The notes: generated from the sequence alone by a model not told the origin. Counted from the stretch's first letter, positions 37,440 through 49,098 are shown. The stretch: DNA of 64,000 bases from Erythroxylum novogranatense (GCA_029891385.1 CM057230.1:51501414-51565413), one strand, 5' to 3'. Numbers and translations: made by a program.

Positions 37440-38050
37440 AAGTGAAATATTATGAAGATGCCAAAAGGAATTATATTATCTCCAAAGCCTTTTTAGTTTG
37501 CTGGCTAGTAAATCCAAAGTGACTTTGGATAAGAGATAGATACAACTCTAATCAAAGCTTGATATATGTCCTATGCAATTTGGAAAATGAATCTGCCTCT
37601 TATCAATTTTTCACATGTTCCTATTTCTAACTATCTAGGCCCAACATTCAGCATGATCTCAAATGCTCTTGTAGAGAGCAGGATTGGGTGTAGATAATGG
37701 AATGGATTTCCAATTTATCTAGGAAAAACAAATGATAATCCATGTTAGTAAAACTAGCTTTCTCATGTTATGCCTACATGATTCGGAGAGCAAGAAATTA
37801 CAGGATACACAAGGGATTAAAAACACACAACACCAATTAGCTAATAAACTAACTCGTTGGATTAGGGAAGCATTACTGGCTAATTGAAGCTAGATAATGC
37901 TTATTGATAGCTTAAGGTAACAAGGAGTCTTGGGATTTTATTCCATTGAAGCTTAGCAACTTAACACTTCTTATGAAGAGAATACGGAGACTATTAAGTG
38001 ATAAAAAATTCTTATGGATCCCGTGGATTTACTATTATCACTTGAGCCAA
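37440..38050 (+). pseudogene. L1-type LINE relic, zinc-binding RT tail
   Basis: Translated pieces match the part of plant L1 ORF2 after the RT: AFLVCWLVNPK then WIRDRYNSNQSL (usually R-L-TKDRL), then the zinc-binding words YVLCNLENESASYQFFTCSY (C-x-LC-x-ESxxHLFFxC), then LAFSCYAYMIRRARNYRIHKG (Y-x-IWRERNxRIF). Stops and shifts throughout. Orientation and domain order make it the likely continuation of 26150-26400. Confidence 0.65.
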
Positions 38051-39820
38051 CAGGAATTTTAGACATGTGAACCTATATATATGATGTCTCTATTGGTTTA
38101 TACCCCAATTAGTTTGGTTATAGTTTAGTGACAAAATATTGTAAAAATATTCTTTTTCTTGTACATGCTTTGATGTATACGATAAAATTTATACAATAAT
38201 TATAAATTACAAATAAAATTATAATGACATTATAATTATAAAATTCATATTGTATTTATGTATTAATCGTTCCTAGTCATTATTATATTAAGAATGGACA
38301 TTAATAGAACGTAAAAGATTATCACAAATTATGGTTTTCTTTATAAAGGAGGTAGTCAATCTCATAAATTAAAGTATAGAGATACTTAAATAAACGTATG
38401 GTTGTTTGTTAGAGAATAAGTTCAATGAATTGACTCGATATGAGAAATCTATTTTGGAACATTACTTATATATCTGTGAAAATTCTTATTTTGATGATTA
38501 TATAAGTGATTTATTTGATTTGAGGTCTCCAAAATTATGTTGTATAGTTATTGTTATGTTTTGATACTATTCATAGGTCGTTCAGTTAGTATGCATTAGA
38601 TATAGCATGAATTATATAGAGGTAGTTGTGTGATCAATATGTAAGTCATCACCGTAAAGTAATTAGGGATAATGTTTCATTGTCCTCAATTAGCATTAAT
38701 TCGGAAAATTATCGACTAAGGTAGAATGACTTTTTCTAAATAGTTTACAAATTTCATTAATTGAATCAATAGCTAATGACAAAGAACTAATATGATTGAA
38801 TTCAAAATAGAGTAGACGTTAATTTCATATTCTATGTCTAATTAGAACATTATATGATGAAATGATTAAACTATCTGAAAAAATCATACATGGAAAGTTA
38901 ATCAAAATCACTTTGACATTCTTAAATATTTGGGTAGTTATGACATGTTACTAGATATCAATCTTGACTACCCAGATATTTAAGAAGATCAAAGTAGTTT
39001 TGATTAACTTTCTGCATGATTTTTTATAATTTAATCATTTCATCATGTAATGTTCAATTAGACGACTAATTCTAATTATGAATTTTAATTATAATTTATA
39101 ATAATTGCCAACATATTTGAAAACTTAAAATATCTCACATAAAAATAAATAGAAGAGAGCAAAGATATTTTAATCAAGTTGGACTTGATTTTAAAGTTTG
39201 ATAAATTTTATGATTAAATATAAGATATTTAATGAATAAGGATCAATATGAGATATTGGATCTTATTTGGACATAATTGATATTTAATTATAATTATTTG
39301 TAATTCTATTTAAAGTTTAATTGACATTAGAAGTTAATTTCAATTAAATTATAAAATGTCCAAAACTTATTATAAATATGCTTAAAATTTAATGAATCTA
39401 GTACTTCTTGTTTAACTCTCTCAGATAAGAGTTTTAGAAATCTCTAAACTTGTTACGTTGATATTGTTAGAGACCAGATACTTTTATGGTTACAGTGGTT
39501 GAGATAAATCAATTTTGAAAATAGTTCAAGAGATACGACAAGAATATGATTAAGATTCGAAATAAGACATGAATTAAGATTCAGATTTTATTATGATTTA
39601 TGCGTTAATCCTTTTACATAATTAAAGTGATTTTGACTCCTTAGAACTCAAAATACAAAAAAGTTGCTTAATTATTCTGCTGCGATTGGAATATAATCTC
39701 ATCCCAATTTTATAAATAGGTCATGTAAGGAATCACTAAGTAGTTAAGAACCCAAAAATCCTATAGTTGAAACGAGTTTGGTTCCCTCATTTTGTCCTAA
39801 AAACAAGCTTAATTCTATGG
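38051..39820. other. AT-rich non-coding stretch
   Basis: No coding frame. Contains the foldback at 38836-39063 and a TATAAATAGG word at about 39711 that could be a promoter of a lost LTR. Otherwise unassigned. Confidence 0.45.
38836..39063. repeat. Foldback (MITE-like) inverted repeat
   Basis: Arms 38836-38938 and 38967-39063 are imperfect reverse complements, for example GATGAAATGATTAAA against TTTAATCATTTCATC and AAAGTTAATCAAAA against TTTTGATTAACTTT, with a 28-bp spacer. No coding content. It could be a foldback transposon or a former inverted duplication. Target duplication not identified. Confidence 0.7.
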
Positions 39821-39830
39821 CTAGCTTCTT

Positions 39831-40012
39831 CTTTTTTTTGTGTAAACCATCCGATATCCGACGCCACATAGACAATCGACTAATCCAGATTCGAGCCGGG
39901 TTGGACTCTTGCGAGCTGCAAAGCTCTCCCTCACGAGTGCAGCTCTATTCTCAAGACTCGAAACCGAGACCTTGGTTAAGGGAGGAGGAGCCCCAGCCAC
40001 TCCACCACAGCA
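39831..40012 (-). mobile_element. tRNA-derived SINE
   Basis: On the minus strand: a head like a tRNA A box (GGTGGAGTGGCTGGGGC, near 40000), then a B-box-like GGTCTCGGTTTCGAGTC (near 39960), a body with TCGAATCTGGATTAG, and an end GGATATCGGATGGTTTACAC followed by A8. Short imperfect flanking copies CTAGCTTCTT (39821-39830) and CTAGCTATTCTT (40013-40024) are probably the target duplication. Non-coding; such elements use LINE enzymes to move. Confidence 0.8.
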
Positions 40013-40024
40013 CTAGCTATTCTT

Positions 40025-40406
40025 TGCCGGCTATCTATTAAGTACTGAATTACAAGACTTGCAATGTCTACTATATGTATTCTATGCAACGCTGTACCTA
40101 CAACACATGATCATCTATTCGTTAGTAGTGAGTATATAGACTACTTAACCTATTTCTTGTAACCTGTACACCAACAAATTGGCAAGGGATCATAAATTGG
40201 ATTTTAAAGAAGAGGCGGAATGACAGCAAGGGCTTACTATTCAAGCTTCTATTTTCTAGACCGGTGCACGAAATAAGGAGGGAAAGAAATTTGCGTCAAT
40301 TCAAGTATCAAAGTAGAAAATAATGGAGCCTTTTAGAGGAGCTCATTTACTCGAGGAAAATGCACTATGATTCTTAACCGATACAGACGATAGATTAGTT
40401 GATTTC
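40025..40406. other. Non-coding spacer between SINE and LINE
   Basis: No gene recognised. Target region for the L1 insertion that follows. Confidence 0.5.
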
Positions 40407-40421
40407 ATAGAAAAGTCTAAG

Positions 40422-42077
40422 CTTGGAGACTTCAATGATTATGCATGTGCTAGCGAGAAACGTGGCGGGTCTTTTTCCTTGCCACGGGCTACAAAATTTC
40501 AGAAAAATTGGGATAGGTGTAATCTTTTGGACCTTGGTTATAAGGGCCCTCACTTCATGTATTGCCAAAAGTATAATGGCTATTTTTCTACCTATGTTCG
40601 TCTTGATCGAGCGCTTTGTAATTCTGCTTGGCGCTTGTTGTTCCCGGAGGCCTCTGTTCATCACCTACCTCGCACTCATTCTAATCATAACCCTATCTTG
40701 TTGAAACTATGTGGATATATCCCTCCTGCTTCAGCTAGGCCGTTTCATTTCCAGGATGCTTGGACCTTACATCGTGGCTTCCACCACGTTGTAGAGACGG
40801 CATGGTCCCAAGCTCATTCTTCCCTTGCTATGGCCTTACAACATGTTCAGGAGGCAGCTCTTATGTTCAACAAAGATGTCTTTGGAAATATTTTTCAGAA
40901 GAAGCGGAGAATTTTGGCTCGGTTAGTTGGTGTCCACAAAGCTTTAGGCTATAAACACACTGACTCCCTTGTTCATTTGGAGCAGGAATTGATCACTGAG
41001 TATAATGATATTCTTCGGCAAGAAGAGACTTTCTGGTATCAAAAATCTCGTGTGCAGTGGTTGCATAATGGGGATAGAAATACACAGTTTTTCCATGCTG
41101 CCACTATTTCTCGACGTAAACGCAACAGGATTGAACGCCTGCGCACTACAACTGGCTCTTGGATCACGGAGGCAGCTGACCTCCAATATGAGGTATTAAC
41201 TTACTTCCAGGACTTATTCTGTTCTACTAATGATATTTCTATGCCTTTTCCTCAGTGTCCTGACCACCCTAGAGTCTCTCATGATGCAATTCGTTCTCTT
41301 TTGGCTCCTATTTCCAAAGAGGAGGTTTTTGCTGCTGTATGCTCTATGAAGTCTTATAAAGCCCCCGGTCCTGACGGGTTTCAACCTATTTTTTATAAAA
41401 AATTCTGGCACATAATTGGCGATAGCGTCTTTGGCATGGTTACTGAGGCCTTTAATGCAGGTATTTGCCCAACCAACATCACTACAACTAGGGTGGTTCT
41501 TATTCCAAAGGATGAGCAGCCTGTCTCTATGTCTCAATTTCGTCCTATCAGCTTATGTAACGTGAGTTATAAGATCCTCACCAAGGTGATTGTCCAACGT
41601 ATTAGACCTCTTCTGGATTCTCTTATCCATCCTATGCAAGGGGCTTTTATTACAGGGAGAACTGCTGCTGAACATATCATCTTGGCCAAAGAGGTGGTTC
41701 ATACCATATGGAAATCAAAAAAGAAGGAAGGATACTTGGCTATGAAGGTTGATCTGGCTAAAGCTTATGACCGAGTTGATTGGCGATTCCTGCGGCAAAC
41801 CTTGCTTGATTTCAACTTTCCATTGCGCCTCATTTCTCTTATTATGTCATGTGTTTCTAGTTCATGCCTATCCATTTTATGGAATGGTGCATGCCTCCCA
41901 GAATTTGAACCTAAGCGTGGGTTGCGACAAGGGGACCCCTTATCTCCATACCTTTTTGTTCTCTGTATGGAGAAACTCTCTATGCTCATTTCGCACAGAG
42001 TTATGTCTCATCAATGGAAACTCGCAAGTTATCTGGGACACAGATCCGGTATCTCCCATCTCCTCTTTTGCGGATGA
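40422..42077 (+). pseudogene. L1 ORF2: endonuclease end and reverse transcriptase
   Basis: Open for about 550 codons from the truncation point. Endonuclease end: LGDFNDYACASEKRGG, LDLGYKGPHFMYC, VRLDRALCNSAWR and HLPRTHSNHNPIL, where the usual catalytic SDH is SNH. RT follows: SYKAPGPDGFQPIFYKKFW, RVVLIPKDEQPVSMSQFRPI, SLCNVSYKILTKVI, QGAFITGR, MKVDLAKAYDRVDW (first catalytic D) and RGLRQGDPLSPYLFVLCME. The frame fails at the next motif: FADDVLLF (about 42066-42090) is one base out of frame. The known enzyme nicks DNA and copies LINE RNA at the nick; this copy lacks the endonuclease start. Confidence 0.93.
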
Positions 42078-43198
42078 CGTGCTCTTATTTTCCCATGCCC
42101 TTTGTCTCGGGGTGTCGGGTGGTATTAAATACCATTCAACAATTTTGTGCTTGCTCTGGGATGCAGATTAATGAGCAGAAGTCTAAAACTTTTATTTCCC
42201 CCCATGTTAATAGGCGCCACCGAGAGACGTTAAGACATCAACTACACTTAACCTTTACTTTGGACCTAGGGACCTATCTTGGAGTGCCCCTGAGTGGGAC
42301 AAACAAAAAGCATGCTTCTCAGCTTCTTTTGACTAAAATTCAAAATCGTTTGCAAGAATGGAAAGCCAAATTGCTAAACAAGGCTGGTCGTCTCACTTTA
42401 GTTAAATCTACGCTATCTACAATACCTCTCTACACTATGCAAACTTGTTGGTTGCCAACTGGCACTTGTGATATGATTGATAAGCATTGTCGTGACTTCC
42501 TTTGGCGGTCTTCTAGTACAGGTCATGGTTTCCATTGTTTAAAGTGGGAGGCAGTTTGTAGCCCTAAAGAAGTAGGTGGATTGGGTATTCGAATGGCCAG
42601 AGAAAACAATATTGCCATGTTAGGAAAATTGGTGTGGTCTATTGTCCAAAATGTTTCAAAGCCTTGGGTTGATGCCTTGCGGGGTAAGTATCTGCGTACT
42701 GCCACTCTTCTGCATAGTACAATACCTCCTACTGCTTCTCCAAGTTGGAAAGCCATAAAGAAAGCTCTTCCCTACCTAAAGGATGGTTTTACTTGGCGAA
42801 TTGGTAATGGAGAACTTATTTCTCTATGGAATGACAAATGGGTTGGTGAGTTCCCTCTCCGTAAGCAAGTCCCTTATATTGATAGTCGTGATCTCCATCT
42901 TTCACTTAATGACCTCCTTAATGGAAATGGAGACTGGCAACTTTCCTGCTTTCATACACCTTTGGGAAGGGATTTAAAGAGAAGCATCCTTGCTGTTCCG
43001 GTGCCGCGTGATACAATGATCAACGATACGTTGATTTGGGGAGAGACCATGTCTGGTAGCTATACTGTGCAATCGGGGTATGAATACCTCTCTCGGGTCC
43101 CTTATCCTGCTGACCCTCGCAAGCAGTGGCCCAGAATTTGGAAACTAAATATCCCTCAGAAATTTCGCTTTTTCTTGTGGCAGATTCGGTGGCACTGA
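42066..43198 (+). pseudogene. L1 ORF2: end of RT and connecting region
   Basis: FADDVLLFSHA is in one frame. After a second shift near 42105 a long frame continues: NTIQQFCACSGMQINEQKSK, YLGVPLSG, KLLNKAGRLTLVKSTLSTIP, HCRDFLWRSS, KEVGGLGIRMARENNIAMLG, FTWRIGNGELISLWNDKWVG, SGSYTVQSGYEYLS and KFRFFLWQIRW. It ends at TGA 43196-43198, probably a CGA-to-TGA change. This is the usual plant L1 order after the RT. Confidence 0.92.
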
Positions 43199-44096
43199 CT
43201 TCTTACTAACATGATACGTTTTGAGCGTGGTATGACCACTTCACCTCTATGTTTCCGATGTGGTAAACACATGGAAACTATTATTCATGCCCTTCGTAAT
43301 TGTCCTTGGGCGCGACAGGTGTGGTTCCACATCCTTGGTAATCCACCTGTCTCATTTTTTGCTACTAACCTTGATGAGTGGGTTTCTTCTTATATCTTGG
43401 ATATTTCTTGTCCTTATGACCATCTACATAATATCATTACTGGCGCATGGATTATCTGGTGCGCCAGAAACAAAGAGCTTATCCAACATCAGGTTATGTC
43501 TACTATTGCACAATACCGATGGCATGTCAGGCTCGTTAGTGAGTGCCAACTGGCCTTTCCTGTGAAGGCTCATGCTAATCTACCTAAACCTCGATGGGTC
43601 TCGTGGCGAGCTCCTACTAATGGCTATGTCAAATTTAACGTGGATGGGAGCTCAATTGGAAACCCAGGAGATGCAGGGTTTGGTGGCTTGATCAGGGACG
43701 AAGATGGGCTGTGGTTGTTTGGTTTCTCAGGTTTCATTAGGCATGCAACCAACATGCTAACTGAACTTCGTGCTATATATCATGGTTTATCTATTGCTTG
43801 GGATCGTGATCACCGCAAGTTGATTGTGGAGTCTGACTCACTTGAAGCGATTAATCTTATCAAGGGCGCATGCCCTTTATCTCATCCCTATTTGGCCATT
43901 GTTGCAGACATTCGACGACTCCTTGGGAGAGCGTGATGTTGCTCTCTTCAACATACACTCCGAGAGGGAAATCAGAGTGCGGATTTTCTTGCTAAACAAG
44001 GGTCCTCTAGCTTTTTACGTTGGACTCTTTGGGACTTCCCTAAGCCACATCTTGGTTTGCTTCTCCAGTATGATGCTAGATCAGTTGCGTTCTTGA
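43199..44096 (+). pseudogene. L1 ORF2: zinc-binding domain and RNase H
   Basis: The frame resumes after the stop: LLTNMIRFERGMTTSPLCFRC begins the zinc-binding segment, then HALRNCPWARQVW. RNase H (RVT_3 type): VKFNVDGSSIGNPGDAGFGG (first D), AIYHGLSIAW preceded by TELR (E), and IVESDSLEAI (D). A frameshift at about 43935, after RRLLGRA, separates the last catalytic aspartate region and the end, which reads SADFLAKQGSS in the shifted frame. Plant L1 elements often carry this RNase H. Followed by about 30 bases and the A-tail. Confidence 0.9.
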
Positions 44097-44143
44097 GGTC
44101 TTAGTCTCTTTCCAAAGTACCAAAAAAAAATAGAAAAGTCTAA

Positions 44144-45125
44144 TTAGCTTTACTATGAGAATGGACTAAAGCGATTTTGATTTCAAGGCACTCTTGTACC
44201 CCTTGAATGTTTTGCAAATCATGTACTCTTTTTGAGTTCTTAATACATTTAATTAAAAACAGAAATCACGATGCCGATTCTGTTTTTACGGGCCCGCTTG
44301 AAAGGGCACGCAGGACCTCAGATGGCCTCATGCCCAAAAGCATACACGGTCGCGGAACCTCCTTTCCAAGGGAATCCTGCTTTTTCTACTTTTTCGTGTC
44401 CACAGATGCCGTTTCACCAAGTATAATTCTTTTGTGTGGACGATTCAAATGACAAAAGAATCCATCAGCTATTCCCCTTTCCAAGGACCCATTACTCATC
44501 AGTGATTAGCCTGCGAAGATCTATACAGCATCACACGATTTGTTTTCAACTTTTACAAGGTTCCAACTCACTTAAGCATAATATTATAGAGGAAAGGCTG
44601 GATACATGAAAAAAGTGATACAAGAAGCACAACTCCAAAGATATATTTACATCGTAAATTACAACTTTCAGACTCAAATTTAAACTAGAATTTGTACAAA
44701 TTTCCGTTGATAAGCCTCTCCAATGGAATTCAAGGACCCAAAAATACACTAGAGAAAGGAAAACTTTCATCTCTATGACCTCCAACTTTCATCTCGATGA
44801 CCTCAAAACACTTCTTTGCTTGCAACAATACAGATGCTGGTCCTACGAGTGGGTGACTCTTTTCTATTAATCAATCCAAGCCCACTTCAGAACCATCATA
44901 AACCATCAAATCCAACGACCTTTCCATTATTCTTAGTCAACGACTCAATTTTATTTACAGTGACATTCTTTTGATTAATCCTGAGAACCCTTTGGACATA
45001 TTTACACTAGATTACTCTCACCAGAACTTCAAAATTCATCTCCAACTAGTTAAAAACGTGATTGTTTTTGGATTTTGGCTCCCTCCTCACTATACACTTG
45101 GTGCTGTTTGTTTCAAAATGGGGTT
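44144..45125. other. Gene-free stretch including the probable 3' UTR of the minus-strand gene
   Basis: 44,144-44,900 looks like ordinary flanking sequence without transposon signatures. A candidate poly(A) signal for the gene, AATAAAA on the minus strand, lies at 44949-44955, about 170 bases after the stop codon. Open frames on the plus strand here show no protein-like features. Confidence 0.5.
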
Positions 45126-46147
45126 CTACGCCAGAGCAGGGATGCTGCAATTCCTGCGATCCCTGTCAAGGCAATCGAACCCCTCAATTCTCACAGATGG
45201 TTTGTTCCCAAAATTTGACCTGACACAGCTTCCTTTCCTTGTAGACGATGTTGGGGATGACGATAAACCCGATGAACACTGATTCTGTGTGACCGGCGAG
45301 AATGGGGAGAGTTTCTCATCCCCAAATCTAGCATCATGAATTAATGGGTTAGCTACTCTGCTGGGCGGCGATCCGCAAAAAAAAGGGGGTGGCGACGAGG
45401 CTACTGGTGTATTCAATTGCCCCCTACCACAACCACCCTGCACGTAATAAACCAACAAGAAGTCATCTACCATAAATCAAGTAAGTTTAATGAGGTTCAA
45501 GTTTAAGAAAGAGTATGGCACCAACAAAGCTTTTTCTCGCACACAAACAAGGAACCACAAATTAATCCATGTTCCACAACTTTGATGTACGCAATGTTTC
45601 TTTAGCTGTTAACATATCACTTTTCATACAGGGACCACTTCCAGATTTAAAAGAAAACTTCCCACAAACGTTTACTGCTTTAAAAGCTGAATTAATTTCC
45701 CAGTCACTAAGCAATTACCAAAAACTGTATCCAAAAGCACCCAAGTGTTGAGTACAAAAATTAGAGAAATGACCCCAGAGAGAGAGAGAGAGATTACCTC
45801 TGTTTGGATAACGTCCAAAAGATCATTTCCTGCTTTAAAATCGCAAAGCTCTGCCTGGTGGCTGAAAATCAAAGTCATTTTAATCAGCCGAAATTAAAAA
45901 ATATCCAATTTTCCAGTAGGTATAAAAAACCGCAGAGATAATATAAAGAGGATTTAGAAAAGAAGGAAAAAAAATACCTAAGATGAAATCTGAAAAACCG
46001 AACAGGGTGGCTGTTATCAGCCGTGTGGAGGACACCGAAGCGCCGTGGTTTAGGACAAACAATCGGGTCCATCCGCTCCGACAAGGGAATAGAAACAGAT
46101 CCATGCATCTCTTCATGGATCGAGACTGGGAACACACAGTGTTGCAT
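45126..46147 (-). CDS. Conserved plant-type protein of unknown function, 3 coding exons, 181 aa
   Basis: The only convincing host gene. Coding exons on the minus strand: 46147-45978, 45861-45798 and 45437-45126. All introns have GT...AG (donors GTATTT and GTAATC; acceptors TTTTCAG and ACGTGCAG) and the joins keep frame (phase 2, then phase 0). The ATG at 46147 is preceded by an in-frame TGA. The N-terminal half has VFPVSIHEEMHGSV and CPKPRRFGVL; the middle CDFKAGNDLLDVIQTE; the C-terminal half is rich in G, S and P with GQLNTPVASSPPPFFCGSPP and RVANPLIHDARFG, which I recall as a conserved block in an uncharacterised plant family. No signal peptide or membrane segment, and no known catalytic motif. 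Function unknown; probably nuclear or cytosolic (inference). Confidence 0.8.
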
Positions 46148-46725
46148 TTTTTTCCTTAAAAGCTCAATATATCAACAAAATCCCTGCTCAGCACCACCTG
46201 AAACGGTTAAGCTTCGTTGCTGAATTAACAGATCTAACCCTTACAGTGAACAGTTCGTAGGATAAACAATTTTTTGGTCTAACCATAGAAATGAAAGAGA
46301 AAGTAGAAGAAAAAGATTATATTAAGGAGAGGCTTCGTTTATTTCCCTTGTGTAGCCAGACAAAAAACGAGATCTGTTCCATAATTTTCACAGATCTAAT
46401 TACAATTACAACAAAAAAGAACGAAACCTTAAATAGACATAGAAATAATTTATTCTTCTTAACAAAAACAGAAAATTTGAGAAGAAGGAAGGGAAGAAAA
46501 TGAAAAAAAAAAAGGAAAAGGAAGTTACACATAAAATTAAAAAAAAATGGAACAAGAAAAGCAGGAAAAAGAGGGCATACCTGAGGTGCAAAACTGTACA
46601 GAGTTGCTCTGAGTATTTGAGAAAATTTGTAAAAACAACCCAAGTACTGTGAAAAATAAAGAAGGAAAAAGAAGTGAAAAAGGAGATAAGGAGCCGTGAG
46701 ATTTGGAGGTACAAGCGCAAATTGC
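46148..46725 (-). other. 5' UTR with an intron
   Basis: On the minus strand an exon ends GCACCTCAG before GTATGCCC (donor at 46580-46579). A matching acceptor CCGTTTCAG ends at 46198, giving a 383-bp leader intron. The second leader exon runs 46197-46148 and holds the in-frame TGA. The first leader exon is pyrimidine-rich. The transcription start is estimated at about 46725 from the TATA position. Confidence 0.55.
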
Positions 46726-46743
46726 GAAAGAAAGACAGAAGGG

Positions 46744-46763
46744 ATGGGCCTCTTGATATATAG
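46744..46763 (-). promoter_or_regulatory. Core promoter: TATA box and GGCCCA element
   Basis: Minus strand: TCTATATATC at 46763-46754, with GAGGCCCATC just downstream of it. GGCCCA (site II type) elements are common in plant promoters of growth-linked genes. The TATA spacing fits a start near 46725. Confidence 0.5.
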
Positions 46764-46769
46764 ACACAC

Positions 46770-49090
46770 TCAAATAAAAAGCAAAAGAAAATACTAGTGA
46801 GAGAGAGAAAAAGGAAATAATTATATTAAAAAAGGTTTGCCTAGAGAGAAAAGAGCGAGGTCGTTTGGGGATTGGGCAACGGCACAGCTCATTCAAAGTC
46901 ACACAGAGAGAGCATTGGACGAAAACAAATTCTTGCTGCTGCAACCACGATAATGCAACGTTCCCACTTCTTCCCTCTATTTTGTTTGTTTAATAATTCC
47001 TCTTCACGCAGCCGGTGCCTCCCGCGGAAAATATCATCGCTTTGCCAATTCCCCGACTCCTTTTATTTTAGAGGAAAAAAAAAAAATCTAACCAAATGTG
47101 AACGTGTAACTTACCAAACCAAAGCTTCTGACGGACGTGATCGGCATTACATTGCATAATATCACCTCTATGGTTTGGCTACACACACTACTTTCCAATT
47201 CAACCATACTTACAACTGTTCTTGTACTATTCTTTTATCCAAAATCTCACGCCGCAACAATTGTTTTTTCAGGAAATTTAACTTTCTGTCTTAATATAAA
47301 ATATATTATAACGATTCATCAAATCCTGGAAAGCTTTCATAAACTAATAACACAGAACTCCCAAAAGAATAATGCCTTGATGGATTGAAGGACAACGTTT
47401 TTAATTAGTAATTTAACAATTTGTTAATATCATTATTAATATTTAAACTTAAAATTGTATTATTTATGTGGAATGGAATCAATTGAATTTTTAATTTGTT
47501 GATGGATATGCATACACGTGTTCGTGGCATCTTATCGTAAATAAAAACAATTTGTCGAGTCCACCCGACTCACAATGCCCTTAAAATTTGACACGACATT
47601 TTATTCGTTGACTAATATGTTCTTTTTCCTCAGATATTTTTTCATGTGGGAGACACGGGAATTGATCCACCATACACGTAACAGGACGCATTTACTAACA
47701 TATAGGTTTAAAAAGGGAAATATAATAAGTAAATCACATAATTGTGGGAGGGCGGATGGTAATTGGCAACAGGCTATGGTATTGATGCCCCTCGCTCCCT
47801 CTCTGGCTAGGAATAGGAGGATCATTGCCATCCTTGCATTTTTTCAGACTTGGACTAATTTTTGAAAAAAAAAGTAGAAAGTGTATTTTTAATTTAATAT
47901 TGTAATTAAAAAATAATTCAAATCATAATATTTTATAACGTTTAAAAAATAAATTCTAATGTTTACAAATAATTTAATTTTAACTTTATTAAATTTATTA
48001 TTTATAAGAGGCCTTAATATTTTTTATTTAATAAAATAATCCAACCCAACTTTGTATAATAATTATATGCAAAAAGTCCTAACATTAAATAATCAAATCA
48101 ACCCATACATAAGGTCGCAAAAGTGTAAGGTCACTCCTCCTTGGTCGGGCTATAAAAACTGCCTCATTCACCATTGGATTTGAGTATAGTATTAACCCCA
48201 CCTTCATGCTTACGTTCTCGCCTTGGTTGATTACATCTTTAATCTCCGAATATCCATCTGTCTCTTATGTAAAGCCAGTAATCTAATCGCATTGACTTAG
48301 ATGTGCCTTCTGGATCTTTGAAATAACCTAACATATAATTGCTTGTTTAGGTTCATTGGTCTATTGTTAAGAAATCACAGCAAAATCTAATCCTGTATAT
48401 AAATTAATAATAACAAAACTTTTCATTAAATTTCTTAAAAGTTAAGATCACCTTAAATTTTGTAATTTGATTAACATATGAAAATAATATAAAATAAATG
48501 TAAATTGTACCTTTTGTGTTGTTTGATCCTTTTTCTTCAATTTTATGAAAATGAATAATTGCATGAACTATAGGTAAAACTAGTATAACTTTACAAAAAG
48601 TAATAGAATCCTAAATTGTAAACCCTAATCGAATATAGAACTTGCAATCTCTCAAATCACAAATTACCCACAATTTTAATTAGTTCTAAAACTTTTTAAT
48701 AAATAATTGAGTCTCGCACGGGATCTCTCTTCATGAAATTATCGCCTAAGTTAAGTGGTCAATTAGATTATTTAACTCTCATTAATCTGATCTAATCATT
48801 TTATCTGACTCACCCTCTCAGTTTTGTTATCGAAATATGCAAATACATTAATCAAGCACAACACCCAAACCAATAAATACAAAATGCCTAAATTAACATT
48901 AACTCAAAGTAAAATCCTGAAGGAGAGTTTAGAACATTATCAACAACCCAAAATCCATTTCCATACAATCCATCTCAACTTTATACATTTCAATGAAAAA
49001 GGAAATAAAGGGGAAATGGAACTTAGGTTAGACAAATCAAGAAGGCAACAATGTCAGGATACCACCTGATCTGGGAAGCAGGGGTGTCAG
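46770..49090. other. Promoter-side and intergenic AT-rich sequence
   Basis: Includes GAGA-rich and purine tracts near 46,795-46,860. No protein, RNA or element recognised from 47,160 to 49,050. Confidence 0.45.
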
Positions 49091-49098
49091 GATCCACT

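Larger units (their letters stand above)
40421..44129 (+). mobile_element. 5'-truncated L1 LINE with poly(A) and target duplication
   Basis: Bounded by a 14-bp direct repeat ATAGAAAAGTCTAA (40407-40420 and 44130-44143; its first A is shared with the tail) and ending in CAAAAAAAAA. It starts abruptly inside the endonuclease domain, typical of incomplete target-primed reverse transcription. It carries the endonuclease end, RT, zinc-binding tail and RNase H. Clear edges suggest a more recent insertion than the relics at 26150 and 37440. Confidence 0.92.

Noticed and set aside
40479..43936. Three long plus-strand frames as separate host genes
   Set aside because: They are consecutive parts of one L1 ORF2 with endonuclease, RT and RNase H motifs, broken by frameshifts and a stop, inside a clean target duplication.
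44971..45282. Plus-strand 103-aa frame
   Set aside because: It is largely the antisense shadow of the last exon of the minus-strand gene, whose splice sites and codon continuity are convincing.
46317..46944. Hydrophobic phenylalanine-rich minus-strand frames (up to 150 aa) as membrane proteins
   Set aside because: They come from a purine-rich plus strand (A/G runs) in the leader intron and promoter of the 181-aa gene; low complexity and no family signal.
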